From Physcomitrium patens (taxonomy: Eukaryota > Streptophyta > Bryopsida > Funariales > Funariaceae): a stretch of 64,000 nucleotides of DNA. This document shows, in pieces, positions 46,254 through 57,681 of this stretch. The stretch covers positions 7,918,144-7,982,143 of the forward strand of contig NC_037254.1 of NCBI RefSeq assembly GCF_000002425.4, given 5' to 3'. A program made the position numbers and the translations under genes. How positions within the stretch are numbered: the first letter of the stretch is position 1; each line of letters opens with the position of its first letter. Under the pieces are notes generated by a model. The model did no database searches and was not told where the DNA came from. It worked only from the letters and a program-made list of their open reading frames with translations.

Positions 46254-49200
46254 GGACCATGCAGCTGGAACCTTGTACAATTCCTAATGAAGGTCCTATC
46301 CTCTCCTCAGAACCTCCCCTTGTTTTATAATAGACTTATATTTAGGACCTAAGAATTACAAAGCCTCTGCTTTATTAGATTCGGGAGCCTCAACATGTTT
46401 TTTAGATGAACAATTTGTTAAATGTCGTAAAATACCTTTTGTATAGAAACCTAAACCAGTACATGTAGAAGTCATAGATGGTCGTCCCTTGTCTTCTGGA
46501 GATGTCACTCATGAAACTCATCCTATAAAAGTAACAATAGACGGTCATGATAGCTACATAGCTTTTAACATAATTAAATCCCCGTCCAATCCAGTTATTT
46601 TAGGTTTATCTTGGCTAGAAAAATATAACCCTCGAATAGATTGGAATTCGCGTAAACTTGACTTTTCCAGAGCATTATTAATAGTTCTACCAACCAAGTA
46701 AAAAATTATAAGTCTAGTATAGTAAAACCCATACTGATAGGTGCAAAAGCATTTATACACGCAGCAAAAGAAGGATCAACTTTTGCTATTTATGCTGCAC
46801 CTATTTCTGAAAACGTAAAGACTTCAAGTGGCATTCCAAGTCAATATCAGGAGTATCAAGACGTTTTTGAGAAAAAGAATGTAGATATTCTTCCTGAGCA
46901 TCACCCATACGATTGTTCAATCGACCTCAAGGAAAGAACTCAGCCACCATTTGGACCAATTTACAGTTTATCGCAAGATGAGATGGCTGAACTCAAGACA
47001 TATATTGATGAGAATTTAGCGAAGAATTTCATACGCCATTCAAAATCTCCAGCAGGAGCTCCAATTCTATTCGTAAAGAAAAAAGATGGATCTTTACGAA
47101 TGTGTGTTGATTATCGAGGACTCAACAAGATCACAATCAAGAACAGGTATCCATTACCTTTGATATCAAGACTCCTTGACCAGTTGAATCAAGCTAAGAT
47201 CTATACAAAAATAGATCTAAGAAGAGCATATAATCTAATACGGATCAAAGAAGGAGATGAATGGAAGACTGCGTTTCGAACCAGGTATGGACATTTCGAA
47301 TATAATGTCATGCCCTTTGGACTCACGAATGCACCAGCTACTTTTTAACATCTCATGAATGATGTATTTCGTGAATTCTTAGACAATTTTGTCGTCTGCT
47401 ATCTAGACAATATCTTGATCTATTCTAAGAACGTCGAAGAACATGAAATACATGTTCGTCAAGTATTACAAAAACTTAGAGATGCAGGATTGTACGCCAA
47501 GATGGAAAAGTGTGTATTTCACACTACTCAAGTTGACTTTTTAGAATACATCATTTCAAATGATGGTCTCATGATGGATTCTAAGAAAGTCCAAACAATC
47601 ATGGATTGGAAGATTCCAAGGACAGTAAGAGATGTCCAATGTTTCTTGGGATTTGCCAATTACTATCAGATCTTCATCAAAGATTTCTCACAAGTTGCAG
47701 CTCTACTTACACGCTTGACTAGTAGAGATAATTCCAATGGAATCAAGAAGCGCAAGCAGCATTTGAAGCCTTGAAGACATCGTTTGTCTCTGCACCAGTC
47801 TTATATCGTGTTGACTTTTCCAAGGCATTTTTTATGGAAACAGATGCATCAGATTTTGCCTTGGGTGCAGTTTTATCACAAATGGAAACAGATGACAAAC
47901 TTCATCCGATAGCTTTTCATTCAAGAAAATTCTCAACAGTCGAGATCAATTATGAGATCCACGATAAAAAACTTCTTGCGATCGTGGATTCCTTTCAAGA
48001 ATGGCATCATTATCTAGAAGGCGCTTCTAGTCCAGTCACTGTATATACAGATTACAAGAACCTCGAGTATTTCATGTCAACACGCGTGTTGAATCGTCGT
48101 CAAGCTCGTTGGAGTATGTCTTTGTCAAGATTCGAGTTCATTATCACTTATCGGCCAGAAAAACAACAAGGTTTATCCGATGCCCTATCTAGACGTTCTT
48201 ATTTTACACCAAAAGAAGGAGATGCAGCTTTTGAGCAACAAAGAATGGTCCTCTTGAAACCGGAGTAATTTCATCTCCGAGCAATGAAATCAACATTGAC
48301 TGTTGATTCAACTTTTCTCAAGCAAATCCAGTCCAGTATGTCCTCAGATCCTCTTGTTCATGATATCGAGAATAATTCTTCCAAGTCTCATGATCCTTCT
48401 AAGTTCAAGTTCAAGAATAATCTATTATATTTTGAAAGATGCCTATATGTTCCAGAATGAGAAGCACGTTTACGTGTTCTTCAAGCACGTCATGACTTTC
48501 CAGCAGCAGGGCACTTTGGATATAATAAGACTTTGGAACTCATATCAAGAGATTTTTGGTGGCCACAAATGTGGAAATCAGTCAAAGACTTTGTACAATC
48601 ATGTGATATTCGTTCAAGATCAAAAATTCCTCGTCATCGACCTTACGGACTTCTTCAGCCATTACCTATACCAGAACAACCATGGTCTTCTGTTTCTATG
48701 GATTTCATCACAGATCTTCCAAGCTCAAGATCTTATGATTTTATATTTGTGATAGTAGATCGTTTCACCAAGATGGCACATTTTGTGCCATGTACAAAAT
48801 CTATCACAGGTGAAGAAACAGCTAAGTTTTTCATTGATAATATCTATCGCTATCATGGATTACCTAAAGATATCATATCGGATAGGAGAACTCAATTTGT
48901 GTCAAGATTTTGGAGGATCCTTTTCAAGATTTTAAAAGTGGACATAAAGCTATCTTCGACTTTCCATCCTCAAACTGATGGACAAACAAAGCGCATAAAC
49001 CAAGTCTTGGAGCAATATTTAAGGTGTACTATCAACTACCAACAAGATGATTGGACAACCCTTCTACCATTGGCAGAGTTTGCTTATAATAATATGATAT
49101 ATTCTTCCACGCAACAAACACCTTTCTTTGCCAATTATGGCTATCATCCACGACTTGATACTTTTAATTTTTCAAAAGTTGATAATCTTGAAGCAGAAGA

Positions 49201-49744
49201 TATGGCAAATTGGTTGTCAGAGTTACATGCAATAATGAAGACGCAATTGAAGGAAGCTCAAGAACGACAAAAGATAAACGTAGATCTATATCGTAAGGAG
49301 CTACCACAACTCAACATGGATGATAAGGTATGGCTACTTCGTCGCAATATCAAGACTACTCGACCTTGTGACAAGTTGGACTATCGTAGGCTTGGCCCCT
49401 TTTCTGTTTCTGAACAAATCAACCTAGTTGCATATCGGTTACATCTACCGAAGTCAATGAGGATCTATCCTGTATTCCACGTGTCTCTTCTTGAACCATA
49501 TAAGAAAGTGGATATACAAGGAAGAAGACAAATGCCACCGCCTCCTATAGAAGTAGATAATAATGAAGAATTTGAGGTGGAAGAGATATTAGACTCAAGG
49601 CGGCGCCGAAATAAGCTGAAATATCTTGTTCATTGGTGCGGATATGATATTGGTGAACGCACATGGGAGCCATCTAAAAATCTAACAAATGCATCAGCTA
49701 AAGTCAAAGTTTTTCATCAACGACATCCATCAAAACTAAGATGA
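46254..49744 (+). pseudogene. Element D pol (protease, RT, RNase H, integrase, chromodomain)
   Basis: Protease LLDSGAST (DSG codons 46378-46386). RT from about 46700, with the active site now YLDN (Asn codon 47409-47411) instead of YLDD. RNase H at 47771-48265. Integrase from about 48460, with its zinc motif altered to CDIR (Arg codon 48611-48613) and its catalytic Glu changed to Lys (QTKRINQ, codon 48989-48991). The C-terminal chromodomain reads FEVEEILDSRRRRNKLKYL and VHWCGYDIGERTWEPSKNL. The frame changes near 46700 and 47733 and is interrupted by stops at 47346, 48266 and 48458. RNase H to chromodomain share one frame ending at 49744. Catalytically dead, but an excellent reference for the family. 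Confidence 0.92.
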
Positions 49745-49838
49745 AAATCTCTCTTATAAAAGAGACAAGATTGAGGCAAGATAACATTCAATTTCCTATC
49801 CTTGTTTGTAACTTCTTTGCATTTGTGATGCTAATTAG

Positions 49839-50261
49839 ATGGAGAGCCAACAACCAGCGGATTCAACTCAAGAACCTTCGTTTGTTGATCTGCCCGACGA
49901 GACATTACGATTGTCACAACCTTCAAGACGACGCAATCGAGATGAAGATCTTCAAGAACGACATGTTCTTCCTCGAATAGATGGTGAGATTCAATGCGTT
50001 TGGTATCACGATTTGGGAAGGGACTCCCGATGTTTGGTGATTTTGCTAGAGGTAGGAACAACTCCTAATGGTATTCCAAATATTCTATTCGAAGGAAGTT
50101 ACGAAGGCCTCAACAATGATCAAATAAGTCGGTGGTCTTCCCGCCCTGGTATGGGACACTACCAATGGTTGAGAGGTCCTATCAATCATCTTCGAAGAGA
50201 ACAGAGATCAGAGTATGTGGCAAGTATAATTCGTCTCATCATAAATTTCCTCAACATATGA
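49839..50261 (+). CDS. Element D accessory ORF downstream of pol (140 aa)
   Basis: Open from ATG 49839 to TGA 50261, 94 bases after the pol stop and 41 bases before the 3' LTR. I recognise no known family. Residues 1-25 are polar; residues 23-45 are Arg-rich (LRLSQPSRRRNRDEDLQER); residues 48-75 look beta-rich (IDGEIQCVWYHDLGRDSRCL, VILLEVG); and residues 103-121 carry the conserved GMGHYQWLRGPINHLRREQ. The C-terminus is hydrophobic (IIRLIINFLNI). Counterparts in the same place occur in A (same length, 423 nt), B and C. There is no signal peptide or clear membrane span, which argues against an envelope protein. It has no stop although gag and pol in this copy have several. Expression might need a spliced or internal message, which the sequence does not show. 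Confidence 0.75.
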   Translation: MESQQPADSTQEPSFVDLPDETLRLSQPSRRRNRDEDLQERHVLPRIDGEIQCVWYHDLGRDSRCLVILLEVGTTPNGIPNILFEGSYEGLNNDQISRWSSRPGMGHYQWLRGPINHLRREQRSEYVASIIRLIINFLNI

Positions 50262-50288
50262 TGATCGCTCCTCATGGAACTCGTCTCT

Positions 50289-50302
50289 AGAAGGGGGGGT
50301 AA
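50289..50302 (+). other. Polypurine tract of element D
   Basis: AGAAGGGGGGGTAA immediately before the 3' LTR; it primes plus-strand DNA synthesis. Confidence 0.8.
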
Positions 50303-50853
50303 TGTCACGGCCATAATCATGTAAGCTAATAATTACATATAGAAATAGGTAGAAGTAAGTAAAAGTAGTTAAAAATAAGTTAATTCTATAATATTTAATA
50401 TAGAAGCTTCCTAAAAACTTCCTAGACGCTGCTTTGACTTCATAGGTGTCTTTAATTGACTTTTTGGATTAGAAACGTGGTCAACAAGTTGGCCATGTGC
50501 CACACATGTTGTTAGCTTGAAGATCAAGCTAACTATGTGGCCTACACGTAGAAAAACTTGCCTTGTAAGTAAGGCATGTGCCCTACAAAGTCAACACCTA
50601 TTGGAGGTCCTATAGAACGTCGCCACGTAGCTCTTAGTTAGATAGTATATATAGAGACAAGAGTGAAGGCTTCTTTACTCTTGTCAACTCCTTTCTTGCT
50701 TCTAGTCCAGGTTCAAGAGTCTTTAGTTTCTTGTCTTGTGGCAATAGCCATTCCAGTTTCTTTTTAATATACCAACTTGTTTATATTTTGACTTATTATA
50801 TCGAGATAGCCTTTTTGTGTATATTTTCCCTCATCGAGTCTTTGTCCTTGACA
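50303..50853 (+). repeat. Element D 3' LTR
   Basis: 551 bp, nearly identical to the 5' LTR. The dyad has one C-to-T change in its 3' arm (CTTTACTCTTGTC), and the ACTCTTGTCAA 11-mer is intact. Confidence 0.95.
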
Positions 50854-50858
50854 TATGG

Positions 50859-50975
50859 CTATATGCAATCTAGATGTAATATAAACTATGAAATATTAAA
50901 AATAGTATAGATATAGTATTGATATAATATTGGATATGGTTTGATATGGAATAAGTACATAAACAGATATATACA

Positions 50976-51035
<60 letters not shown>

Positions 51036-52060
51036 TATAGTTAATAGATATCATAAGTGGAAATTAAAAACAAGTATCACAAGTGGATATTGCTCAACTT
51101 CACCTTCACAACAAAGATATTACTAATAGAGATTCGATTTTGGACCCTATGGTCTTCTTTTCTTTTATTTTTCATATTATGTTCTAGATATCCATATTTT
51201 TTGTAGCTTCCTTTAGTGTGCCATTTCAATTTCACATTATTTTTTGAATAGAGTAGTTTTTTTGGAAGGTTGCAATTATACAAGTCTTTTTACTTGGCTT
51301 GGCAATAGTAGCAAAGGTGGGCTAGAAGTTGCTCTTAAGGCTCTATATTTTAGTATCTAAGCTCATTATTTCATACTTGCTCTAGTAGTTTTGCCACAAG
51401 TGGTGTGTCTTAGTTTTGTTCCTATTGTTGATCTTGGACACAAAGAATTGCAACAATGTTGCAATTGCTTGGTTGTGTGTTATTAACAATATTCCTTTCC
51501 TAGTTTTGGTTTTGAAAGTTCCAACTATTTAGGCACCAATAGTAATGCTAGAGTCATGATTTTTGGAATGTGACATACTATATGAGCTTGCAATTATGAA
51601 TTAGAATAAACTTCTATTAATTGGAAGTGTATTCTAATCCATTACAAGTAAATTAACTATGGGATTTTTAGAATTTTAGCTCTTATTTAAATCTTAATCA
51701 ATTCAATCTTCCCTCTTCTTAAATCACCAAATAATCAAACCAATATTCTACAACTAATTCACCTTCACCATAATAAATCACTCAATAATTTAATGCCATG
51801 ATCAAATTTTTTTTTTATAGTTAATTTCCTTAAGTTTATCTTTTATTGTTATTATTATTATTTTAATTAATTTAAATCAAATTCATCTATTGACAATATT
51901 ACATCTTTGAATGATAATTCATCCATACCTTCATCTATGTTTGAAAATTCATCCATGCCTTCATCCATGTTTGAAAACTCATCCTTGATTAAGTTTTCAT
52001 CCAAAATTAATCCATTCTAACTTTACTTCGTCTACTATGAATTGACCTTAATCTAAAAAT
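50859..52060. other. AT-rich intergenic region, no gene seen
   Basis: Contains a long (TA)n run (50979-51033) and, near 51913-51995, three imperfect tandem copies of a ~37-bp unit around AATTCATCCATGCCTTCATC. No coding sequence recognised. Confidence 0.55.
50979..51033. repeat. (TA)n microsatellite
   Basis: About 55 bp of uninterrupted TA, the longest in the window. Confidence 0.95.
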
Positions 52061-54270
52061 TCACTCCGAGGATGTCACCTTGAATGGTTGCAGAGGAGTA
52101 GCACCGAGGGAGGCGCTGGATGCGAAGCCCTTCGAACTGGAAGGCCTGCTGGTTTTCTCCGCCACAGCTCAAATTTCCAGCTTTCCTTCACTTCAATAAC
52201 CACCTTCCGTAGTAACACACTATTGCAAACAACAAGGACCAAATGGCCCTCTCATAAGACAACAACTACTAACAAAAGCTGAAGTCTATACTCTACAGAT
52301 GACCGACTATCTAATTATTGAAGCGTCAAAAAACACAACTATTTAACAAGCAACTTCTTTTAATTTTTCTTGCTGAATACTAAAGCGTTTCCAACAATAT
52401 AGAATCTAGACTACAATGGAGCCTATGAGCCGATCAGCACAAGGATATGCTCTGTCTAGCTAAGCTACAACTAACCTATGATGGTAACCGAGCACACTGG
52501 AATTGTCAATAACAACGCCACAGCTGCTCACGGTCAGCTTTTGTATTTTCCGCCTTTGAATTAATCTTTGTCTTACTAAGTAGAAGATTATCTAGATGTT
52601 GGGAGTACTGATTCTGAATCCACGTAACAACTACGACTTCCAGATGAGACCACACAATGCCGTGGCATTCTTGTCTTACTCTGGCTACCGCTACTAACGA
52701 CCGAAAAAAAAAAAAGGACAACTGCAAGCTAGTGCAACTTGCACGCCATTGCCGACTGCTGCACCAATGTTGCATTTAGCCACACCGCCGAGAGAATAAA
52801 CAACGAGCCTCGTTGCATAGTGACAAATTTTTTCCCAGAATAGAATTTCCAAAAGAAAAAAGCATAAAATAAAAAAATGTAAGCAACACTACCAGAGCCA
52901 AATCAAAGAAGGAAAAAAGAACAGAAGCAACGGCGTAAGAACAATCCCGCTTGACACCTTTGTTAGTTGATAGAGGGCAAAAGGCCGCTCAAGGATTAGG
53001 AATTTTGCAACTCCAGGACCACGAATTTAACAAGGATTGCGCACGCTAGAAACAAACAACACGGTTGCTTGTTGCCTCACTACACCACGAAGGAAGTACT
53101 TCCAGCTCATTGATCGAAGGCGAGCACTTCAACTCCTTGAACAGAGGCAGACGACGGTCACCCAGGGAAGCGACTGACTTCTACGGAACCTGGCATGTAG
53201 TCATTATAGATTTACCGTTGACCAATGCACTTGGAAGCTAATCTGCGCTTGAACTAACGATGAACTCAATACGATTTGAGGTTCAAGGGCTTGTCAGGAA
53301 GTTGTGTTGGTGATGAATTGCACCAATGTGGAGTGTTATTCTAGGATCAAGATTGTGTGGAGCTCCGAGGATTACAGAACAGAGCAAGAAACACCAAAAG
53401 AATGGCAAAAGCACGGAAACTAGGACCCGGTTTTGCCAACTACCAGAACACCCCCAGACAGAAGCCAACCGCAGCAATTCAACTGATCTCCGCCATGGCT
53501 CTAGTGATCACTCGGAGGAACTAGGCAGCGACAACCACCGCACCCTCAATTGCAAGGTTGCGCTAGCAAAAATGCAACAGATTAAACACAAAGTCGAGAG
53601 AACACCACCTCATCACCTGCCGACAAGGAAATAAAATGTGATTTTGTCTCTACAAATCGCCGCAACAATGTCAAGAGAATCCGCTCCACCATAGATGATG
53701 ACCATCGAACGGCAGCAGAAGAGAAGGTTGCAGAAAAATGTTGACGCAACCACCGTAGTCACTCCCGGATATCGCAGCACCGCACATGATAATCACAGAG
53801 CAAAAACAAAAGGAAACCCAGATAGCATTCCGAACACAGCTGCAGTTTCAGGGTCGACAGCATTGCTTGTTCCGCAGCTCCTTCCTCATCGCAGGGGAAG
53901 GAAAAAAAAAATACCACAACTTGAAATTCCACGTAGCACCGCCGCTTGAATCTTGAGCTCGGAAGCCTGCCGCGCCACCTTGAACTCAACACGACGCCAA
54001 CAGCTCACAGAGCGAGGAAAAACTAACTAGACGATTATCATGAACAACTGATAATGAGTGCACCTCCGTTGGGTACCACTACACGAAACGAACACCGTAA
54101 CTACACACACGCGTGCACAGAACAACCAGAAAAACATAAGGATGAAGTCCGGGGTCTTTACCCAAAAAATCAGAAATCAAAAAAAGAAAAAAGAAGTAGG
54201 GGGTCTGGGCAGCTGGACCCTATCGACAAAGAGGCTGCCGCCGTTCCTGGGCAGTCTCTCGCCCTTCACA
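52061..54270. other. GC-richer block of unknown nature
   Basis: An abrupt rise in GC for about 2.2 kb within AT-rich sequence. Open frames on both strands are short and carry no recognised domain or consistent exon pattern. The left edge (CACCTTGAATGGTTGCAGAGGAGTAGCACC, 52075 onward) resembles sequence at 55046-55085 (CACCTTGAAAGGTTGCAG) and 54953-55012 (GTAGCACCAAGGTGG). It could be a non-coding transposon body, a captured gene fragment or a UTR/intron region; I cannot decide. Confidence 0.45.
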
Positions 54271-54335
54271 TCACCTTCTCTTCTCCTTTTTTTTCCTTTG
54301 TCCTTTTTCTTTTCTGTCTCTGCTTTTTTTTCTTC

Positions 54336-54366
<31 letters not shown>

Positions 54367-54433
54367 TTTTCTCTCTCTCTCTCTCTCTCTCTTCTTCTTG
54401 CTTTTCTTTTCTTTCCCTACTAATTCCTCTCCT

Positions 54434-54468
<35 letters not shown>

Positions 54469-54485
54469 TTTTTTTTTTTTTTTTT
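54271..54485. repeat. Pyrimidine tract: (T)n and (CT)n
   Basis: Over 200 bp of T runs alternating with pure CT dinucleotide repeats (54370-54391, 54434-54460). Frames through it encode only Lys/Glu/Arg or Phe/Ser/Leu low complexity. Confidence 0.95.
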
Positions 54486-54520
54486 CAATCATTCTATTCT
54501 GTTTTATTTGTAAGAACTAC

Positions 54521-54553
54521 CATTGATCCACCATTGATCCACCATTGATCCCC
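54521..54553. repeat. 11-bp tandem repeat CCATTGATCCA
   Basis: Three consecutive copies of ATTGATCCACC-type units, just after the pyrimidine tract. Confidence 0.85.
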
Positions 54554-56235
54554 TTCATGATTATTATTATTTCATGGATTGTTTTGAATCTAAGATTCTT
54601 CTTCATTTTCAACCTCAATAAAAAAAACCCATGATAATTAATTATCCTTATCAACTACAATCTAATATTAGCTAAATTAAGAAGAAAAAATACCTTTTCA
54701 TCTTAGGAATCAATATCAAGAATGTTTTCCACATATTATAATTTGCACTAATATTTCTATTTTTTTCTTCTAATTGTCTAAAAAATAGCCTACAAACTCA
54801 CAAAACCTATGATTTAAAATACAATAAATATATTTTTTATACTAAATATCCAAGTGAGTTAATTTAGTAATTCACAGCAGTGTATCTCTAGCATTAATTC
54901 TATTCCTTTCTCTCTTGTAGTGCTGATTTAGTTGAGTGGCTAAAGTGGCATCTATAGTGGTTGCAATTAGGGTGATAAAGTCATCTCATGTAGTAGCACC
55001 AAGGTGGCTTCTTCCTTATTTTATTTTTATTTTTTGTCTATTGTTGGTGCACCTTGAAAGGTTGCAGTACAACAACAAGGTGGATATTATAGTGATAGCA
55101 GCATGTGATTAGTTAGTTTGCATTCTTGCAATTTTGTAGTGGGAATAAGATTTGTATTTTGTTACAATAGATGCTTGTGTTGGTTGCTAAATTGTGTTGG
55201 AGAAGCCTGACTTAAAGATTTGGTAGAATTTCCACAAAGACAACAATAAAAATAATGAACAAGAATCTTTTGCATTTTCTTTTTTTTTTTTTTTTTTTTT
55301 TTGAAATCCACTTCTTCAATAAGTTGGAATCCAAGAGTCAAGGTCAATATTCAAAAGTAGGTAAGATTATCAAGATTATATTATTGAGATTTTAGTTTGA
55401 ATAAAATTATATTATATGAGTTTAAGTCAATTTGGATGAAGTTAGGATTTAAATGGATAAATTATTGAATTTAATGAGTATAAGAAGTAGATGAATTTTT
55501 ATTTATGGATAAAAAATATTTCTTGAATGAAATTTTAGCCTTAGTTGAACTTAATTACTAGAAAATAAAATAAACTAAAAAACTAGATGGAAATAAAAGC
55601 ATATGAAACTTCCTTGAATGTATGTGGTTTTTTTAAAATTGATTTATGTCACATGTATAGTTATTGATGGAAGTGTAAGTGATTAATTGAAGTAATATAG
55701 AAAACTTACTTGGATCTTGTAATAAGAATTTAGAATGATATTTTTATATAAGAAAACTATAAATTAATAAATAGTTGTGGATTAGAATATATCACCAATT
55801 AAAAAAAATTCTTTAGTTTATAATTAGAGAGTTTTAGAATTTATTAGATAAGATATAAATGATAAATATAAAATAATAGAATTATTAGAAAATTTAATTA
55901 TTATGAATTGAAATAACCTACCAACTAGTAGGGGTTATTTTGGTTCATAAGAAGCATGGCGTCCAATAAGTTTGCTCCTAAAAGTACAGCTTTGGTATTT
56001 TCTAGTATTTCTCTTTAACTTAAATTTTTATTGAAATTGTATAATTTATTGTCGATCATTAACAATTAATGCATCAAGCATATTTTATTTATTTATTTAT
56101 TTTTATTAAGTTTTTCAAACAAAGATCTTTAGATGTCATGTAGAAGGAGAATTTTTAATCTCTTTTTAATATCTTAGGTGTTGACAAACCTATATGAATC
56201 ATTGTTAAGATTTATTCACTTTTACAAATATTTTT
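54554..56235. other. AT-rich intergenic region, no gene seen
   Basis: No coding or RNA gene recognised. It contains a poly(T) tract at 55280-55302 and short segments echoing the left edge of the GC-richer block (see 52061-54270). Confidence 0.5.
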
Positions 56236-56468
56236 GCATATCCTATTATGAATATACATAGGTATTTTAGTATATACCTATATGATTATATAAAAGTAAA
56301 TAAAAATAGATTGATTTCATGATACCTTTTAGAAAAGCTTCTTAGAAGCTTTATAGATGCTATTTAGACTTTAGATATGTTTGTAGTTGATTGGTAGATT
56401 AGAAACTTGGTCAACAAGTTAACCACATGTTGGTAGCTTGTAGAAGAAGCTAACTATGTGGGACACGT
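56236..56468 (+). repeat. Chromovirus LTR fragment interrupted by element F
   Basis: Matches the first ~240 bp of the A/B/D-type LTR, ending in GAAGCTAACTATGTGGGACACGT at the edge of element F. The rest of this LTR should resume beyond the right end of F, outside the window. The predicted target duplication is CACGT (56464-56468). Confidence 0.75.
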
Positions 56469-57681
56469 TGTCATATTACGTGCTTTTCTGCTCGAGAACG
56501 CGCCAGGCATCTGGTTGTAGAAGGTAGTATAGAGATTCGCTAATATTCAAGCAGTCTATCAGTTTTTGACTGTTGGAATATAGACGATTGTAAGAATATA
56601 TCGTAAATCTATACGGATATCTTTTGACTGCTCGCCGAAATCTTTTTTGCCCCAGTTGGTAGGTCTCTAGATATTACAGAGAACCCCGAACAACCCAATC
56701 TGCTAATCTCCGATACCGCTTTATACTCACAACCTTGTATCCACTGACTGTCTTGTTAGATTAACCCAAAAATTTTCATTCACTCCTCATACTCAAACCT
56801 ATAGACACCCTTTTAATTCTTCAATCACAGACGTAACTTTGATTTTACAAAACAGTTAAGAGTAATCACATCCACTTCATTAAAAACCCCGATTCACTAG
56901 TACAACACTGACTTTCAGCAACGATTGCCTCAGTCTTCTCAAAATCCTATGAAAAGAAAAACCCCAATTCTCTGTCTTTTTTTTTCTGCCCCGAAGCATG
57001 AAGCTAGCTCTCTGACCCTTCTAAAAAACTTCTTCTCTCCCCTTCCATTTCTTAACCTATCCTCCCCTTTAACCCTAATTCTCCCCTCTTTCAAACCCTA
57101 GCCTCTGAATTTATTCAATCTTCCGTCTTGGATCCGGAATTGACTCCGCCGTCAGAGCTTTCTCCTCCATTTTTACCTTTAAGAGATCTTTTTACTGAAA
57201 GAACGTTCCCGGAACAGCACAAAGAATGGAACAGCTTGAAACGGAATCGAAATCCCCGTAATCGGGACCACATTGAGTCGCTCGACCAATTCAGGTCTCA
57301 TATTGGCTAAGAGGCTCCTAGTAAGACCTAGATGTTCCCGTAATTGGTCCGCATTGGGTTGCCCAACCAAGTCAGGTCTCATATTGGGTAAGAGGCCCAT
57401 AATATGACCTGGATTGGATGTCTTGAAATTGGATCCAATTGGCTCTTTGAACCAGGCTCACCAGTCTTTGAATTGGTCCTTTCCCTTCCTGTTGACTCCC
57501 GTTATTGGAATCGAATAGAGCATTTCAGTATGCCTCGGCTCACTGTAACGGGGTGACTGAACCTAGCCTCTCAGTATTTGCACTGGAATTGGTCGTTGCT
57601 CCCAATATTCGAGGTAACTGAACATTAATAAAAGTCCTCTTTCTTTATATTTTCACAGTATACTCGTATTACAACACGACA
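56469..57681 (-). repeat. Element F 3' LTR
   Basis: 1213 bp. The plus-strand start TGTCATATTACGTGC matches the start of the right LTR (63740), and the end AACACGACA matches the solo LTR edge. It contains an 81-bp tandem duplication centred on AGGTCTCATATTGG (57293 and 57374). Confidence 0.88.

Larger units (their letters stand above)
44481..50858 (+). mobile_element. Element D: best-preserved chromovirus, TATGG target duplications
   Basis: Full-length plus-strand element between perfect TATGG duplications (44481-44485, 50854-50858), with LTRs of 552 and 551 bp that differ at only about a dozen positions by eye. It contains gag, protease, RT, RNase H, integrase, chromodomain, an accessory ORF and a polypurine tract. 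The youngest of the four chromoviruses, but already dead: several stops, two frameshifts and mutated RT and integrase catalytic residues. Confidence 0.95.

Noticed and set aside
49741-49980. 79-codon frame overlapping the accessory ORF of element D
   Set aside because: It has no counterpart in A or C and overlaps the conserved accessory frame in a different register.
53326-53634. 102-codon plus-strand frame in the GC-richer block
   Set aside because: Charged, low-information sequence with no recognised motif and overlapping minus-strand frames; insufficient support for a gene.
54054-54548. Long open frames through the pyrimidine tract on both strands
   Set aside because: Encoded by poly(T) and (CT)n. 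They are low-complexity Phe/Ser/Leu or Lys/Glu/Arg with no homology.
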